This document shows, piece by piece, positions 25,728-34,871 of a stretch of 64,000 bases of DNA. The first letter of the stretch is position 1, and each line of letters opens with the position of its first letter. The translations under genes and the position numbers were made by a program. Below the pieces are notes generated by a model. That model searched no databases. It saw nothing but the letters and a program-made list of their open reading frames with translations, and was not told the DNA's origin. The stretch comes from Parasalinivibrio latis (lineage in GTDB: Bacteria; Pseudomonadota; Gammaproteobacteria; Enterobacterales; Vibrionaceae): contig NZ_CP098812.1 in assembly GCF_036825535.1 (NCBI RefSeq), positions 2,294,001 through 2,358,000 on the forward strand, given 5' to 3'.

Positions 25728-26687
25728 TTAAAATTTTACTAACGCTGAACCCCAGGCGAAGCCGCCGCCGAACGCTTCCAGCAGAACGGTTTGACCTCGT
25801 TGGATACGACCATCACGTACCGCTTCATCCAGTGCAGATGGCACTGATGCGGCAGATGTATTGCCATGGCGATCCAGGGTAACCACCACCTGATCCATCG
25901 GCATTGAGAGCTTGCGGGCAGTGGCAGAAATAATACGCAGGTTTGCCTGGTGAGGAACCAGCCAGTCAATGTCTGACTTGTCCATCTGGTTAGCTTCCAG
26001 GGTTTCCTTGACGATACCAGCCAGTTGAGTCACTGCTACCTTGAAAACTTCGTTACCGGCCATTTCCAGCCAGACATAATCTTCTTCGCGGCTACCGCCA
26101 CGAGTTGGTGTTTTCAGGTTGAGCAATTGACCGAATTGGCCATCTGAATGAAGGTGAGTAGAAAGAACACCTGGCTCTTCGCTGGCAGAAAGCACAACGG
26201 CCCCTGCACCATCACCAAACAGAATTACTGTGGTTCGGTCGTCAGGGTCACAAGTGTGCGAAAGGCGGTCTGCACCAAGAACCAGGGCATGTTTTACCGC
26301 ACCTGATTTGATGTATTGATCCGCAATGCTCAGTGCGAAGATGAAGCCGGAGCACGCAGCCGCCACGTCAAAAGCCGGGCAACCTGCAATACCGAGTTGC
26401 GCCTGCACTTCACATGCTGCTGCCGGGAAAGCATATTCACCACTGGTAGTACCAACCACAATCAGGCCGATATCTTCTTTGGCGATGCCTGCCATTTCAA
26501 TAGCACGACGGGCAGCTTCAGTACCCATCATAGCAACAGTCTCATGTTCCGCTGCGATACGGCGTTCTTTGATACCGGTGCGAGCGACAATCCACTCATC
26601 ACTGGTATCAACCATTTTTTCCAGATCGGCGTTGGAGCGGATCTGTTCAGGCAGATAGCTGCCTGTTCCTGAAATCTTGCTGTACAT
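25728..26687 (-). CDS. fabH: Beta-ketoacyl-ACP synthase III
   Basis: A 319-residue initiating condensing enzyme joining acetyl-CoA with malonyl-ACP. The triad is C112 (AAACSGFIFAL), His in VPHQANLRI and Asn in RHGNTSAASVP. The N-terminus MYSKISGTGSYLPE is typical. It is separated from plsX by only 5 nt. Confidence 0.96.
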   Translation of the reverse strand: MYSKISGTGSYLPEQIRSNADLEKMVDTSDEWIVARTGIKERRIAAEHETVAMMGTEAARRAIEMAGIAKEDIGLIVVGTTSGEYAFPAAACEVQAQLGIAGCPAFDVAAACSGFIFALSIADQYIKSGAVKHALVLGADRLSHTCDPDDRTTVILFGDGAGAVVLSASEEPGVLSTHLHSDGQFGQLLNLKTPTRGGSREEDYVWLEMAGNEVFKVAVTQLAGIVKETLEANQMDKSDIDWLVPHQANLRIISATARKLSMPMDQVVVTLDRHGNTSAASVPSALDEAVRDGRIQRGQTVLLEAFGGGFAWGSALVKF

Positions 26688-26692
26688 GAAGA

Positions 26693-27718
26693 CTAATAAT
26701 GCCTCTCAAGTAAAACTGCTTCCAAACGGTCACTGATCCGGGACGGAACCTGCCGTTCGACTTCCTCAACCGCTTCCTTTATTGCTTGCTGGAAAGCGGA
26801 GACGTCAGCACTTCCGTGGCTTTTTACAACAATGCCGCGCAATCCTAACAGACTTGCGCCGTTATACTGGTCGGGGTTCAATGTTTTCAGGTGATTAATC
26901 AGGTCATTGAATAACCACTTAGCAACCAGACTCTTAATCGGATTGGACAACAAATGGCGTTTTAACCCATCCAGGAAAAGGCGTGCAACCCCTTCACTGG
27001 TTTTCAGGCAAACGTTGCCGACAAATCCATCACAGACAATCACATCCGCCTTGCCTGTGTACAGTTGGTCACCTTCAACATAGCCGATGTAATTAAGGGA
27101 TTCGCACTGCTCCAGCATCGCTGCGCATCGCTTAACTAAATCATTGCCCTTAATCTCTTCCTCACCAATGTTTAAAAGTGCCACGCGAGGCTTTCGTCCC
27201 AATTGCCCTTCTGCAAGTACCGAAGCCATCACAGCAAACTGAAACAAGGTATCAGCGTCACTGGAAACATTAGCACCAAGATCCAGCAACCAGGTCTGGT
27301 CATTGTTAGCAGTCGGTAAGGATGAAATCAGGGCCGGACGGTCAACACCCGGTAGCAACTTCAACATCATCCGGGAAAGCGCCATCAAAGCACCGGTATT
27401 GCCAGCACTGACACACGCATCAGCTTCGCCATTGGAAACCAGTTCAAGGGCAACTCGCATAGAGGCACCACGGCTGTTTCTCAATGCCTGCGAAGGACGC
27501 ATATCATTGGCAATGATGTTGTCAGTATGAATAACTGAAAGGCGAGGATGATGTTCTTGTTTGAGACGAACAAGGTGAGGTGTAATCGCCTTGCGATCAC
27601 CGACGAGGATGACTTTCAGCGTTGGGAAATGCAACAGTGCCTGCACGGAGGCAGGCACTGTTACTTGAGGACCAAAATCCCCGCCCATCGCATCAAGTGC
27701 AATGGTTATACCTGTCAA
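26693..27718 (-). CDS. plsX: Phosphate acyltransferase PlsX
   Basis: A 341-residue peripheral membrane enzyme making acyl-phosphate from acyl-ACP for phospholipid synthesis. Recognised by ALDAMGGDFGPQVTVPA at the N-terminus, SAGNTGALMALS (about 105), DLGANVSS and the late HGSADVSAFQQAI. It starts with TTG (27718), preceded by AAGGTTGAG; the stop of rpmF is 9 nt upstream. Confidence 0.95.
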   Translation of the reverse strand: MTGITIALDAMGGDFGPQVTVPASVQALLHFPTLKVILVGDRKAITPHLVRLKQEHHPRLSVIHTDNIIANDMRPSQALRNSRGASMRVALELVSNGEADACVSAGNTGALMALSRMMLKLLPGVDRPALISSLPTANNDQTWLLDLGANVSSDADTLFQFAVMASVLAEGQLGRKPRVALLNIGEEEIKGNDLVKRCAAMLEQCESLNYIGYVEGDQLYTGKADVIVCDGFVGNVCLKTSEGVARLFLDGLKRHLLSNPIKSLVAKWLFNDLINHLKTLNPDQYNGASLLGLRGIVVKSHGSADVSAFQQAIKEAVEEVERQVPSRISDRLEAVLLERHY

Positions 27719-27727
27719 GGCTCAACC

Positions 27728-27898
27728 TTACTTGTTGATAACCTTGCGGCCACGGTAGAAACCGTCTGCAGACACGTGGTGACGCAGATGAGTTTCACCG
27801 CTGGTTGCGTCTACAGAAGTGGTAGATGCAGTCAGTGCATCGTGTGAACGACGCATACCACGCTTAGAACGGGTTTTACGGTTCTGTTGTACGGCCAT
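27728..27898 (-). CDS. rpmF: 50S ribosomal protein L32
   Basis: A 56-codon gene encoding MAVQQNRKTRSKRGMRRSH and ending FYRGRKVINK, a characteristic L32 sequence. It has a strong GAGGAG ribosome site and lies between yceD and plsX as in E. coli. The zinc-binding cysteines found in some L32 proteins are absent, as in the enterobacterial form. Confidence 0.96.
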   Translation of the reverse strand: MAVQQNRKTRSKRGMRRSHDALTASTTSVDATSGETHLRHHVSADGFYRGRKVINK

Positions 27899-27913
27899 TG
27901 ACCCTACTCCTCG

Positions 27914-28435
27914 TTAATGTTTCTTCAACTGTTCCAAAACGGCAAACGGATTTGGACGCTCTTCTTCTTCTGGTATTTCGCCAAACGACAGGTTGTTTGC
28001 ATCGACACTGCAATCAGCCTGATCGTGAAGGGCGACCTGAGGCAGTGACAAAAGCAACTCGTCTTCAATAATTTGAAGCAGGTCGATTTCGCCATGCTCG
28101 TCAACCAGTACCGGCTCATAAGCATCCGGTAAATTGTCAGCCTGGTCTTCGTGAAGAACCGGACTGTACGTAAACTCGATTTCACAGTTATGCGGAAAAG
28201 CCTCTCCACAACGTTGACATTCAAGGTCGACAGCGACTTTAGCAGTACCCTGTACGATTTTAAGTCCTTGAGCATCCACGTCAAAAGACAGCTTCACCTC
28301 AGCATCACTGTTTACGCCTACGGTAGCCTCGGATATACGCTCCAGCTTCCCAGCTACGATGATGCCATCATAGTCGAGTCGCTTCTGCGCACTGCGCACC
28401 GGGTCAACCTTCAGCGGAAGCTTTACTTTTTGCAT
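27914..28435 (-). CDS. yceD: YceD family protein (DUF177), 23S rRNA accumulation
   Basis: A 173-residue protein of the DUF177 family: MQKVKLPLKVDPVRSAQKRL at the start, a CxxC pair (DLECQRCGEAF, about 93-96) and an acidic C-terminal half ending in PNPFAVLEQLKKH. YceD is required for normal 23S rRNA levels in bacteria and plants. It is the first gene of the yceD-rpmF-plsX-fab operon, 15 nt ahead of rpmF, as in E. coli. Confidence 0.93.
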   Translation of the reverse strand: MQKVKLPLKVDPVRSAQKRLDYDGIIVAGKLERISEATVGVNSDAEVKLSFDVDAQGLKIVQGTAKVAVDLECQRCGEAFPHNCEIEFTYSPVLHEDQADNLPDAYEPVLVDEHGEIDLLQIIEDELLLSLPQVALHDQADCSVDANNLSFGEIPEEEERPNPFAVLEQLKKH

Positions 28436-28766
28436 AGGGCGCGAATACTAGCCTCCAAATGCGTCAGAGTCAAAGGAAAATATACCTTTAGTTATCTCCA
28501 GATTGACCTGACTCTTTACCAAATATCTCAGCATTCGGGCTGCCAACCAGTAGCAATGGCTGTTTTCGCAACACATTGTTTAGAAAACAATCAAAGCACG
28601 GGTTGCTGGATAACGGCAGCGCGAGATTATAACGCAGCGACCGGTAAAACTTCGAGTGAAATCTTAAAAGATCTGTCGATTCCAATTCAAAGATCCTCCA
28701 AGGATCCTCCTGCGGCTTCATCTCAGGTAAACTGCCCAAAAGTAATTTAGAGAAACTGAGGAAAAT
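28436..28766. other. Divergent region between yceD and maf
   Basis: About 330 bp holding the promoter of the large rpmF-fab operon and that of maf. No gene or RNA was recognised. Confidence 0.4.
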
Positions 28767-29345
28767 ATGGCTGGAATCGTCCTTGCCTCCACATCCCCTT
28801 TCCGTAAAACCCTGCTCGAAAAACTTGGGCTACCATTTGAAACGGCATCCCCGGACATCGATGAGTCTCCAAAACCAGGAGAAACTGCCGAGCAACTGGT
28901 TCAGCGCCTTGCTGCTGATAAAGCAAAAGCCTGTGCCACTGGTTTTCCGACCCATATCATTGTAGGTTCGGATCAAGTCTGCGTAGTTAATGGCGAGATA
29001 GTGGGAAAACCCCACACTGAAGCCAACGCCATTCGCCAGTTAAAAAATGCCAGCGGGCAGCGGGTAACCTTTTATACAGGGCTGAGTGTACTCAACACCG
29101 CTGATGACAGTCAGGAAACAGTGTGTGAACCTTTTCATGTGCACTTCAGGGATCTGTCTGATGAAGAGATCCAAAGCTATATAAAGAAGGAACAACCGCT
29201 TAATTGTGCAGGGAGTTTTAAAAGCGAAGGGCTCGGCATTGCCCTGTTTTCTTCCCTTGAAGGCAAGGATCCCAACACTTTGGTTGGATTGCCGCTAATC
29301 ACACTGTGTGAAATGCTGGCAAAACAGGGTATCAAGGTGCTGTGA
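28767..29345 (+). CDS. maf: Maf-like nucleotide pyrophosphatase (YceF type)
   Basis: A 192-residue Maf-family protein that hydrolyses non-canonical nucleotides. By position beside yceD and rluC it matches E. coli YceF, an m7GTP pyrophosphatase. Features: ASTSPFRKTLLEKL with the P-loop-like SxxR motif, SPDIDE, IIVGSDQV with catalytic Asp (about 70), GKP and the late CAGSFKSEGLGI and GLPL segments. GAGGAAA lies just before the ATG. Confidence 0.93.
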   Translation: MAGIVLASTSPFRKTLLEKLGLPFETASPDIDESPKPGETAEQLVQRLAADKAKACATGFPTHIIVGSDQVCVVNGEIVGKPHTEANAIRQLKNASGQRVTFYTGLSVLNTADDSQETVCEPFHVHFRDLSDEEIQSYIKKEQPLNCAGSFKSEGLGIALFSSLEGKDPNTLVGLPLITLCEMLAKQGIKVL

Positions 29346-29378
29346 TACCCAAAGCAAGCAAAGTATGCTGATCAAAAA

Positions 29379-29397
29379 AGGCGCCGGTTGGGCGCCT
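29379..29397. terminator. Terminator between maf and the HAD gene
   Basis: Stem AGGCGCC / GGCGCCT with a 5-nt loop; a six-T run on the minus strand makes it a good terminator for the rluC-HAD unit, weaker for maf. Confidence 0.82.
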
Positions 29398-29430
29398 CTT
29401 CTATGGTCTCTTTGGCATCGTCTAGGATGA

Positions 29431-30075
29431 TTACGCAAGCAGCTCGCGGATATCTTCTATAACCTTTACCGGTGAGTAGGAAGACAGTTCTTCCTTTGTG
29501 TGAACACCCCAGCTTACCGCAATGGCATCGACACCGGCATTGATCGCCAGTTTCATATCGTGGGACGTGTCACCAATCATAAGTGCCGATTCAGGTTTTA
29601 CGCCGAGCTCCTCAAGCAATTCCGAGATCATCAATGGATCAGGCTTGGATGCCGTCTCATCAGCCGTCCGGGACGCATCAAACAGCGCCTCGATCCCGGC
29701 CTCACCAAATGCGCGATCCAGACCCACCCGTGATTTCCCCGTTGCCACAGCCAGCTTCAACCCTCTTTCTTTTAGCGCTGTCAGCGTGTCTGCTACCCCG
29801 TCAAACAGGTAGTGGGGAACCGGATTAAGATCAACGAACTGATCCCGGTAGTGCCCTTTCCAGGTTTCGTACATACTCTTCGGTGCCTCCGGATAAAGCA
29901 CCTCATAACAACGTTCCAGACTGAGGCCGATAACCTGTTTGAGCTCATGGCCATCTAAATCCGGAAGCCCGCCTGTTGCCTTTGCAGCTTCTGACAGGCA
30001 CGACACAATGCGTGGAACAGAATCCATCACAGTGCCATCCCAGTCAAAAATCAGCAGTTCGTACTTACTCAACAT
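29431..30075 (-). CDS. HAD-superfamily phosphatase (phosphoglycolate phosphatase-like)
   Basis: A 214-residue HAD-IA hydrolase. Motif I is FDWDGTVMDS with two aspartates, motif II is the Thr in AVATGKS, motif III is K in SKPDP, and motif IV is IGDTSHDM. The helical cap fits Gph-like enzymes; substrate unknown. The start at 30075 gives MLSKYELLIFDWDGT and an 11-nt overlap with the rluC 3' end; a longer frame into rluC lacks conservation. It is probably cotranscribed with rluC. Confidence 0.88.
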   Translation of the reverse strand: MLSKYELLIFDWDGTVMDSVPRIVSCLSEAAKATGGLPDLDGHELKQVIGLSLERCYEVLYPEAPKSMYETWKGHYRDQFVDLNPVPHYLFDGVADTLTALKERGLKLAVATGKSRVGLDRAFGEAGIEALFDASRTADETASKPDPLMISELLEELGVKPESALMIGDTSHDMKLAINAGVDAIAVSWGVHTKEELSSYSPVKVIEDIRELLA

Positions 30076-31051
30076 GCTTGGCCTTTTGGGTTGCCTTACG
30101 CATACCTTCCAGTGTTTTTTCCAGAATGCAATCCATAGGTGCACTGATTTCCATCTGCTCTTCAGTACCTGGGTGAACAAACTTCAGGTTGGCTGCATGC
30201 AGGAACAGACGGTTCAAACCAAACTTACCGGTGTAAGCGTCAAAGCGCGGATCACCATACCTGTCATCCCACGCAAGTGAATGACCGGCATATTGCGCGT
30301 GAACACGTATCTGGTGCGTGCGGCCTGTCACCGGGCTTGCCTGAACCAGTGTTCCGTTTTCAAATCGCTCCAGCACCTTGAAATGGGTTTCCGAAGGTTT
30401 GCCCTTTGGATTGACACGAACAATGCTGTTCACTTCATTTTTCAGCAAAGGCGCATTGATTACCTTCATTTTGGCCTTCCACTCGCCCATCACCAGTGCG
30501 AAGTAGAATTTACGAACCGTCTTCTCACGGAACTGAGCCTGGAGGTGGCGCAATGCTGAACGTTTTTTGGCAACCAGCAAAATCCCTGAGGTGTCGCGGT
30601 CAATGCGGTGAACCAGCTCAAGAAAACGGGCGTCCGGGCGCAGAGCGCGAAGGCCTTCGATTGCGCCAAAAGACAATCCGCTGCCACCGTGCACAGCCGT
30701 ACCGGATGGCTTATTGAGAACAAGAATGTGGTCATCTTCGTGTAGAATGCAGCGTTCGAGCTCAGCTACTTTTGCCAGTTTTGTACTTGGTGCCGCCTTT
30801 TCCTCGGTTTCACTAATTTGCATTGGCGGAACACGAATTACATCTCCTGGCTGGAGTTTATATTCCGGTTTGATGCGTTTTTTGTTAACTCGCACCTCTC
30901 CTTTGCGGAGAATGCGATAAATCATACTTTTAGGGACGTTTTTAAGGCGATTGCGGAGAAAGTTATCAATCCGCTGGCCAGCAAGTTCATCGCAAATGTC
31001 AATGAACTGCACTTGAGTTTTTACTTCTTTCATAGCCAGATATTCTATCAT
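30065..31051 (-). CDS. rluC: 23S rRNA pseudouridine synthase RluC
   Basis: A 328-residue enzyme making pseudouridine at 955, 2504 and 2580 of 23S rRNA (E. coli numbering). An N-terminal S4 RNA-binding domain (GQRIDNFLRNRLKNVPKSMIY, about 30-50) is followed by the RluA-type catalytic domain with HRIDRDTSGILLVAK containing the catalytic Asp, and GRTHQIRVHAQYAGH. Near-identical stretches with E. coli RluC support orthology. The start is uncertain between 31051 and 31033, because neither has a clear ribosome site. It is divergent from rne, as in E. coli. Confidence 0.94.
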   Translation of the reverse strand: MIEYLAMKEVKTQVQFIDICDELAGQRIDNFLRNRLKNVPKSMIYRILRKGEVRVNKKRIKPEYKLQPGDVIRVPPMQISETEEKAAPSTKLAKVAELERCILHEDDHILVLNKPSGTAVHGGSGLSFGAIEGLRALRPDARFLELVHRIDRDTSGILLVAKKRSALRHLQAQFREKTVRKFYFALVMGEWKAKMKVINAPLLKNEVNSIVRVNPKGKPSETHFKVLERFENGTLVQASPVTGRTHQIRVHAQYAGHSLAWDDRYGDPRFDAYTGKFGLNRLFLHAANLKFVHPGTEEQMEISAPMDCILEKTLEGMRKATQKAKHVE

Positions 31052-31099
31052 GTTAACAAAGCCGATTGCCGCAAAAATGTGTCCCTGCTATAGTTGCGG

Positions 31100-31472
31100 C
31101 GTAAAGTAATAAAGCTGGTAGCTTTTTTGCTTTTGGCGAACAAAACGCCACCAATTTGATGGTTTTTTTACCGCTTTGAACTTTATACGCAGCATCTGGC
31201 GTAAGACGTAAGGGTTCGGGCTCATGAACCGTTATCTGGTCAGACCAGATGTTCAATCAGTGTCTTGAATCGACGCTAAACGCGACGCCGACTGCGTAAA
31301 CCGGAGACGACAGTATTCTTCCGTAGCAGTGGGTAATAAAAACTGCCCAAGAGTGCGCCCCTGAATCATCCAACCGTGAGGTTGCTACAGAGTCAGACCC
31401 GGGGCCCGGCAGCGCTGATTGCAGCGGCTTGTCTACCGATACGGTGACAACACATACAAACGAGAAAAACTG
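31100..31472 (+). promoter_or_regulatory. rne leader (autoregulatory 5' UTR)
   Basis: A 400-bp gap before rne, comparable to the 361-nt leader of E. coli rne through which RNase E represses its own synthesis. Structure visible includes a perfect hairpin ATCTGGT-cag-ACCAGAT (31234-31250), GGTTC/GAACC just before it, and several GC-rich inverted repeats nearer the start. The promoter should lie near 31060-31150, facing away from rluC. Assignment to the rne5 family is by position; the boundaries are estimates. Confidence 0.55.
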
Positions 31473-34400
31473 ATGAAAAGAATGTTAATCAACGCGACGC
31501 AGAAAGAAGAACTGCGTGTTGCGTTAGTTGACGGTCAGCGGCTGTACGATCTCGACATCGAAAGCCCAGGCCATGAATCGAAAAAAGCAAACATTTACAA
31601 AGGCCGCATTACCCGCGTAGAACCGAGTCTTGAAGCTGCATTCGTAGATTACGGTGCAGAACGTCACGGTTTCCTGCCTCTGAAAGAGATTGCCCGCGAA
31701 TACTTCCCTGCTGACTACACCTACCAGGGCCGTCCTAACATCAAAGATGTTGTCAAGGAAGGCCAGGAAGTCATTGTACAGGTAGACAAAGAAGAGCGTG
31801 GTTCCAAAGGTGCGGCTCTGACTACCTTTGTATCTCTTGCCGGTAGCTACCTGGTTCTGATGCCAAACAACCCTCGCGCAGGTGGTATTTCCCGCCGTAT
31901 CGAAGGTGATGAGCGTACTGAACTGAAAGAAGCGCTTTCTACGCTGGAAGTGCCACAGGGCATGGGCCTAATCGTCCGTACTGCCGGTGTTGGCAAATCT
32001 GCTGAAGAGCTTGAGTGGGACCTGAAGGTTCTGTTGAACCATTGGGGCGCTATCAAAGAAGCTTCTGATGCCAACAAAGCACCGTTCCTGATCCACCAGG
32101 AAAGTAACGTGATTGTACGTGCAATCCGTGACTACCTGCGTCGTGATATCGGTGAGATCCTCATCGACAGCCCTAAAATCTATGAGCGTGCGAAAGAGCA
32201 CATCATGCTGGTACGTCCGGATTTCGTAAGCCGTGTACGCCTATACCAGGGTGAAGTGCCACTGTTCAGTCACTTCCAGATTGAAAGCCAGATTGAGTCT
32301 GCATTCCAGCGCGAAGTTCGTCTGCCATCTGGTGGTTCGATCGTTATCGACCCAACAGAAGCGCTGACCTCTATCGATATTAACTCAGCCCGCGCAACCA
32401 AGGGTTCTGATATCGAAGAGACCGCACTGCAAACCAACCTGGAAGCAGCCGATGAGATCGCCCGCCAGTTACGTCTGCGTGACCTCGGTGGCCTGATTGT
32501 TATCGACTTTATCGATATGACCCCGGTTCGCCACCAGCGCGAAGTAGAAAACCGCCTGCGTGATGCAGTACGTGCAGACCGCGCACGTGTTCAAATCGGC
32601 CGTATCTCACGCTTTGGCCTGCTGGAAATGTCCCGTCAGCGCCTGAGCCCATCACTGGCCGAAGCGAGCCACCATATCTGTCCTCGCTGTACCGGTACCG
32701 GTGTTATCCGTGACAACGAATCCCTGTCACTGTCTATCCTGCGTCTTCTTGAAGAAGAAGCCATTAAGGAAAATACAGCCCAGGTCCTGGCAATTGTCCC
32801 TGTACCAATCGCCTCTTACCTGCTGAACGAAAAGCGTAAGTCTGTCCAACACATCGAGAAATACCACGAAGTGAAGGTTATCGTTGTTCCTAACGCTGAT
32901 CTGCAGACACCACACTTTGACGTTGTACGAGTGCGTGCAACTGAAGAGACCCAGACACTCTCTTACCTGCTGCCTAAAGAGCTTGAAGCACTGCAGGAAG
33001 CCGATGCCAAAGAAGAAGCACCGGTTGAGAAAGTGGTACGCAAGCGTGAAGAACCTGCACTCAGCGGCTTCTCTGCACCTTCAGCAGCACCTGCTCCTGT
33101 TATCAAGAAAGCCCCTGCAGCAGCCGCTGACAAGCCGGCACAGCCCGGCATTCTTAGCAAGCTGTTCGGTTTCCTGAAAGGCCTGTTCAGTTCTGAAAGC
33201 GAAGCGGATACCAAGAAGCAGGAAACTGAAAAGAAACAAACCCAGCAACGTGGTGGCGAACGCCGTAACCGTAACGAGCGCGGTAACAAGCGGAACGATG
33301 ACCGCCGTCGTGGCAACAATCGCCGTGGCAAGCCACAGGACGACGCCAAAGAGACCAAGGATGCCAAAGACAAGGCAACCGAAGGTAAGCAGGAACGTAC
33401 TGAACGCAAGCCTCGTAAAGAGCGTGCAGAACGCGGCGACCGTAACGAGCGTCAGGACCGTAACAAGCGCAACCGTCAGGAACAGCCTAAGCAGGAAGTA
33501 ACTGAAGCGGTTGAAGCGCCGGTCCAGGCCAAAGAAGAAAAGCGTCAGGAAAAAACTGAGCAGGTGAAACAGCGCCGTCAGCGTCGTCAGATGCGCAAGC
33601 GCGTCCGCACCAACGAAGTGGAAGCTGAAGCTGCAGAAACACCGGTTGCTGAGCAGCAGACCGAGCAAAAGCCAAACGAACTGCAAAAAGTTGGTCAGGC
33701 TCTGTTCGAAGAAGCCCATACTCAGGATGGTGTATCTGAAAACTTAGCGCCTGAAAACGTAGCCTCTGAGAACGACACTGAGCAAAAAGACGAGCGTGAC
33801 GGTTCACGTCGCAGCCGTCGCTCTCCACGTCACCTGCGTGCCAGCGGCCAGCGCCGCCGTCGTCAACGCGATGACAAAGAGAAGTTCAAGGATGCCGTTT
33901 CTGATGCACTGACAAGTGCCGTTGACGAAGCTGTTGACCAACTGGATGAAATGGAACATGCCGTTTCTATCGTGGAAACACGCAAGGCAGCAGTACTGAA
34001 ATCCGGCGTTGCATCCCCTGAAATGGCGATGGGTAAGGTTTGGCCACAGCGTACCGCAGCAGCTCCAACCGTTTCTGATACTTATGAAGAAACCATTGAA
34101 GCCGCAGAAGTTGTCGCTACACCTGAAGTTGCAGCTGCCCCTAAACACGGTGGTGTGGCCTTCCCTGAAATGGCAATGGGCAAAATCGTGGTTCGTCGCG
34201 AACAGCCTGTTGTTGAAGAAGTCGCAGAACATACTGAGACTGTTGCGGAAGAAGCACCGGCTGCCATTGAAGAAGTTGCTGTCGCACCTGTTGCTGAAGA
34301 AGCAATTGAAGCGCCAGTTGCTGCCAAAGCACCTGAAGCCGCTCCGGTGATGGAAAGTGAAATCTGTGTGAAACCAGATATCGCCGCCGAAGTTGCTGCT

Positions 34401-34610
34401 GCCGCTGAAAACGTGCAGATTAAGCCGGTAGTTCGCTACCGCCGCGCCACTGCACCGATGACCAAGGCTCCGGCCCCTGTATCTGCCTCTGCAGCCCAGG
34501 ACGTTCGCCTCGCATCATTCCGCGAAGCCCGTCTTCAGGCCAAGCAGGCAGGCGCACAGACAGCGACCAGTCACTCAGCGTCTCAGCCAACCCGTCCGAA
34601 CTTTAACTAA
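31473..34610 (+). CDS. rne: Ribonuclease E
   Basis: A 1045-residue endoribonuclease and degradosome scaffold. The N-terminal half is close to E. coli: S1 domain (about 36-120), catalytic aspartates in TSIDINSA and IVIDFIDM, and the zinc-link CPRCTGTG (about 404). The C-terminal half is disordered. It contains an amphipathic membrane-targeting segment (GILSKLFGFLKGLF), a long Arg-rich RNA-binding region, a twice-repeated PEMAMGK motif, and near the end RRATAPMTKAPAP, resembling the PNPase-binding site. The start is ATG 31473 (MKRMLINATQKEEL), matching E. coli; the frame is open 54 nt upstream without conservation. Confidence 0.96.
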   Translation: MKRMLINATQKEELRVALVDGQRLYDLDIESPGHESKKANIYKGRITRVEPSLEAAFVDYGAERHGFLPLKEIAREYFPADYTYQGRPNIKDVVKEGQEVIVQVDKEERGSKGAALTTFVSLAGSYLVLMPNNPRAGGISRRIEGDERTELKEALSTLEVPQGMGLIVRTAGVGKSAEELEWDLKVLLNHWGAIKEASDANKAPFLIHQESNVIVRAIRDYLRRDIGEILIDSPKIYERAKEHIMLVRPDFVSRVRLYQGEVPLFSHFQIESQIESAFQREVRLPSGGSIVIDPTEALTSIDINSARATKGSDIEETALQTNLEAADEIARQLRLRDLGGLIVIDFIDMTPVRHQREVENRLRDAVRADRARVQIGRISRFGLLEMSRQRLSPSLAEASHHICPRCTGTGVIRDNESLSLSILRLLEEEAIKENTAQVLAIVPVPIASYLLNEKRKSVQHIEKYHEVKVIVVPNADLQTPHFDVVRVRATEETQTLSYLLPKELEALQEADAKEEAPVEKVVRKREEPALSGFSAPSAAPAPVIKKAPAAAADKPAQPGILSKLFGFLKGLFSSESEADTKKQETEKKQTQQRGGERRNRNERGNKRNDDRRRGNNRRGKPQDDAKETKDAKDKATEGKQERTERKPRKERAERGDRNERQDRNKRNRQEQPKQEVTEAVEAPVQAKEEKRQEKTEQVKQRRQRRQMRKRVRTNEVEAEAAETPVAEQQTEQKPNELQKVGQALFEEAHTQDGVSENLAPENVASENDTEQKDERDGSRRSRRSPRHLRASGQRRRRQRDDKEKFKDAVSDALTSAVDEAVDQLDEMEHAVSIVETRKAAVLKSGVASPEMAMGKVWPQRTAAAPTVSDTYEETIEAAEVVATPEVAAAPKHGGVAFPEMAMGKIVVRREQPVVEEVAEHTETVAEEAPAAIEEVAVAPVAEEAIEAPVAAKAPEAAPVMESEICVKPDIAAEVAAAAENVQIKPVVRYRRATAPMTKAPAPVSASAAQDVRLASFREARLQAKQAGAQTATSHSASQPTRPNFN

Positions 34611-34635
34611 GTCGACAGGTTAAAAGACCAAATAC

Positions 34636-34660
34636 AAGAGCCATGCATGCCATGGCTCTT
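34636..34660 (+). terminator. Rho-independent terminator after rne
   Basis: Stem AAGAGCCATG / CATGGCTCTT with a 5-nt loop and a seven-T run. Confidence 0.9.
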
Positions 34661-34871
34661 TTTTTCGCTTACTTTCCCATCCCAGACAGCACAAAACATC
34701 AAACCGTCACCAATGGTTAACGTTTTGTTTTATTTTTTGTCATACCAGCCGATCAACATTGATGTGCATCACGTTTTTCGGTAGCATCCGCCGTTTAATT
34801 AAAATTCCAACTGATCAAGTCGGTTGGCATTTATCCAATTTCTAAAACAAACAGGACGTCGTACCCCAATA

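Noticed and set aside
33081..33719. Long hydrophobic frames opposite the rne C-terminal region
   Set aside because: These are antisense shadows of the Lys/Arg/Glu-rich coding sequence, which reads as Leu/Phe/Ser-rich on the other strand.
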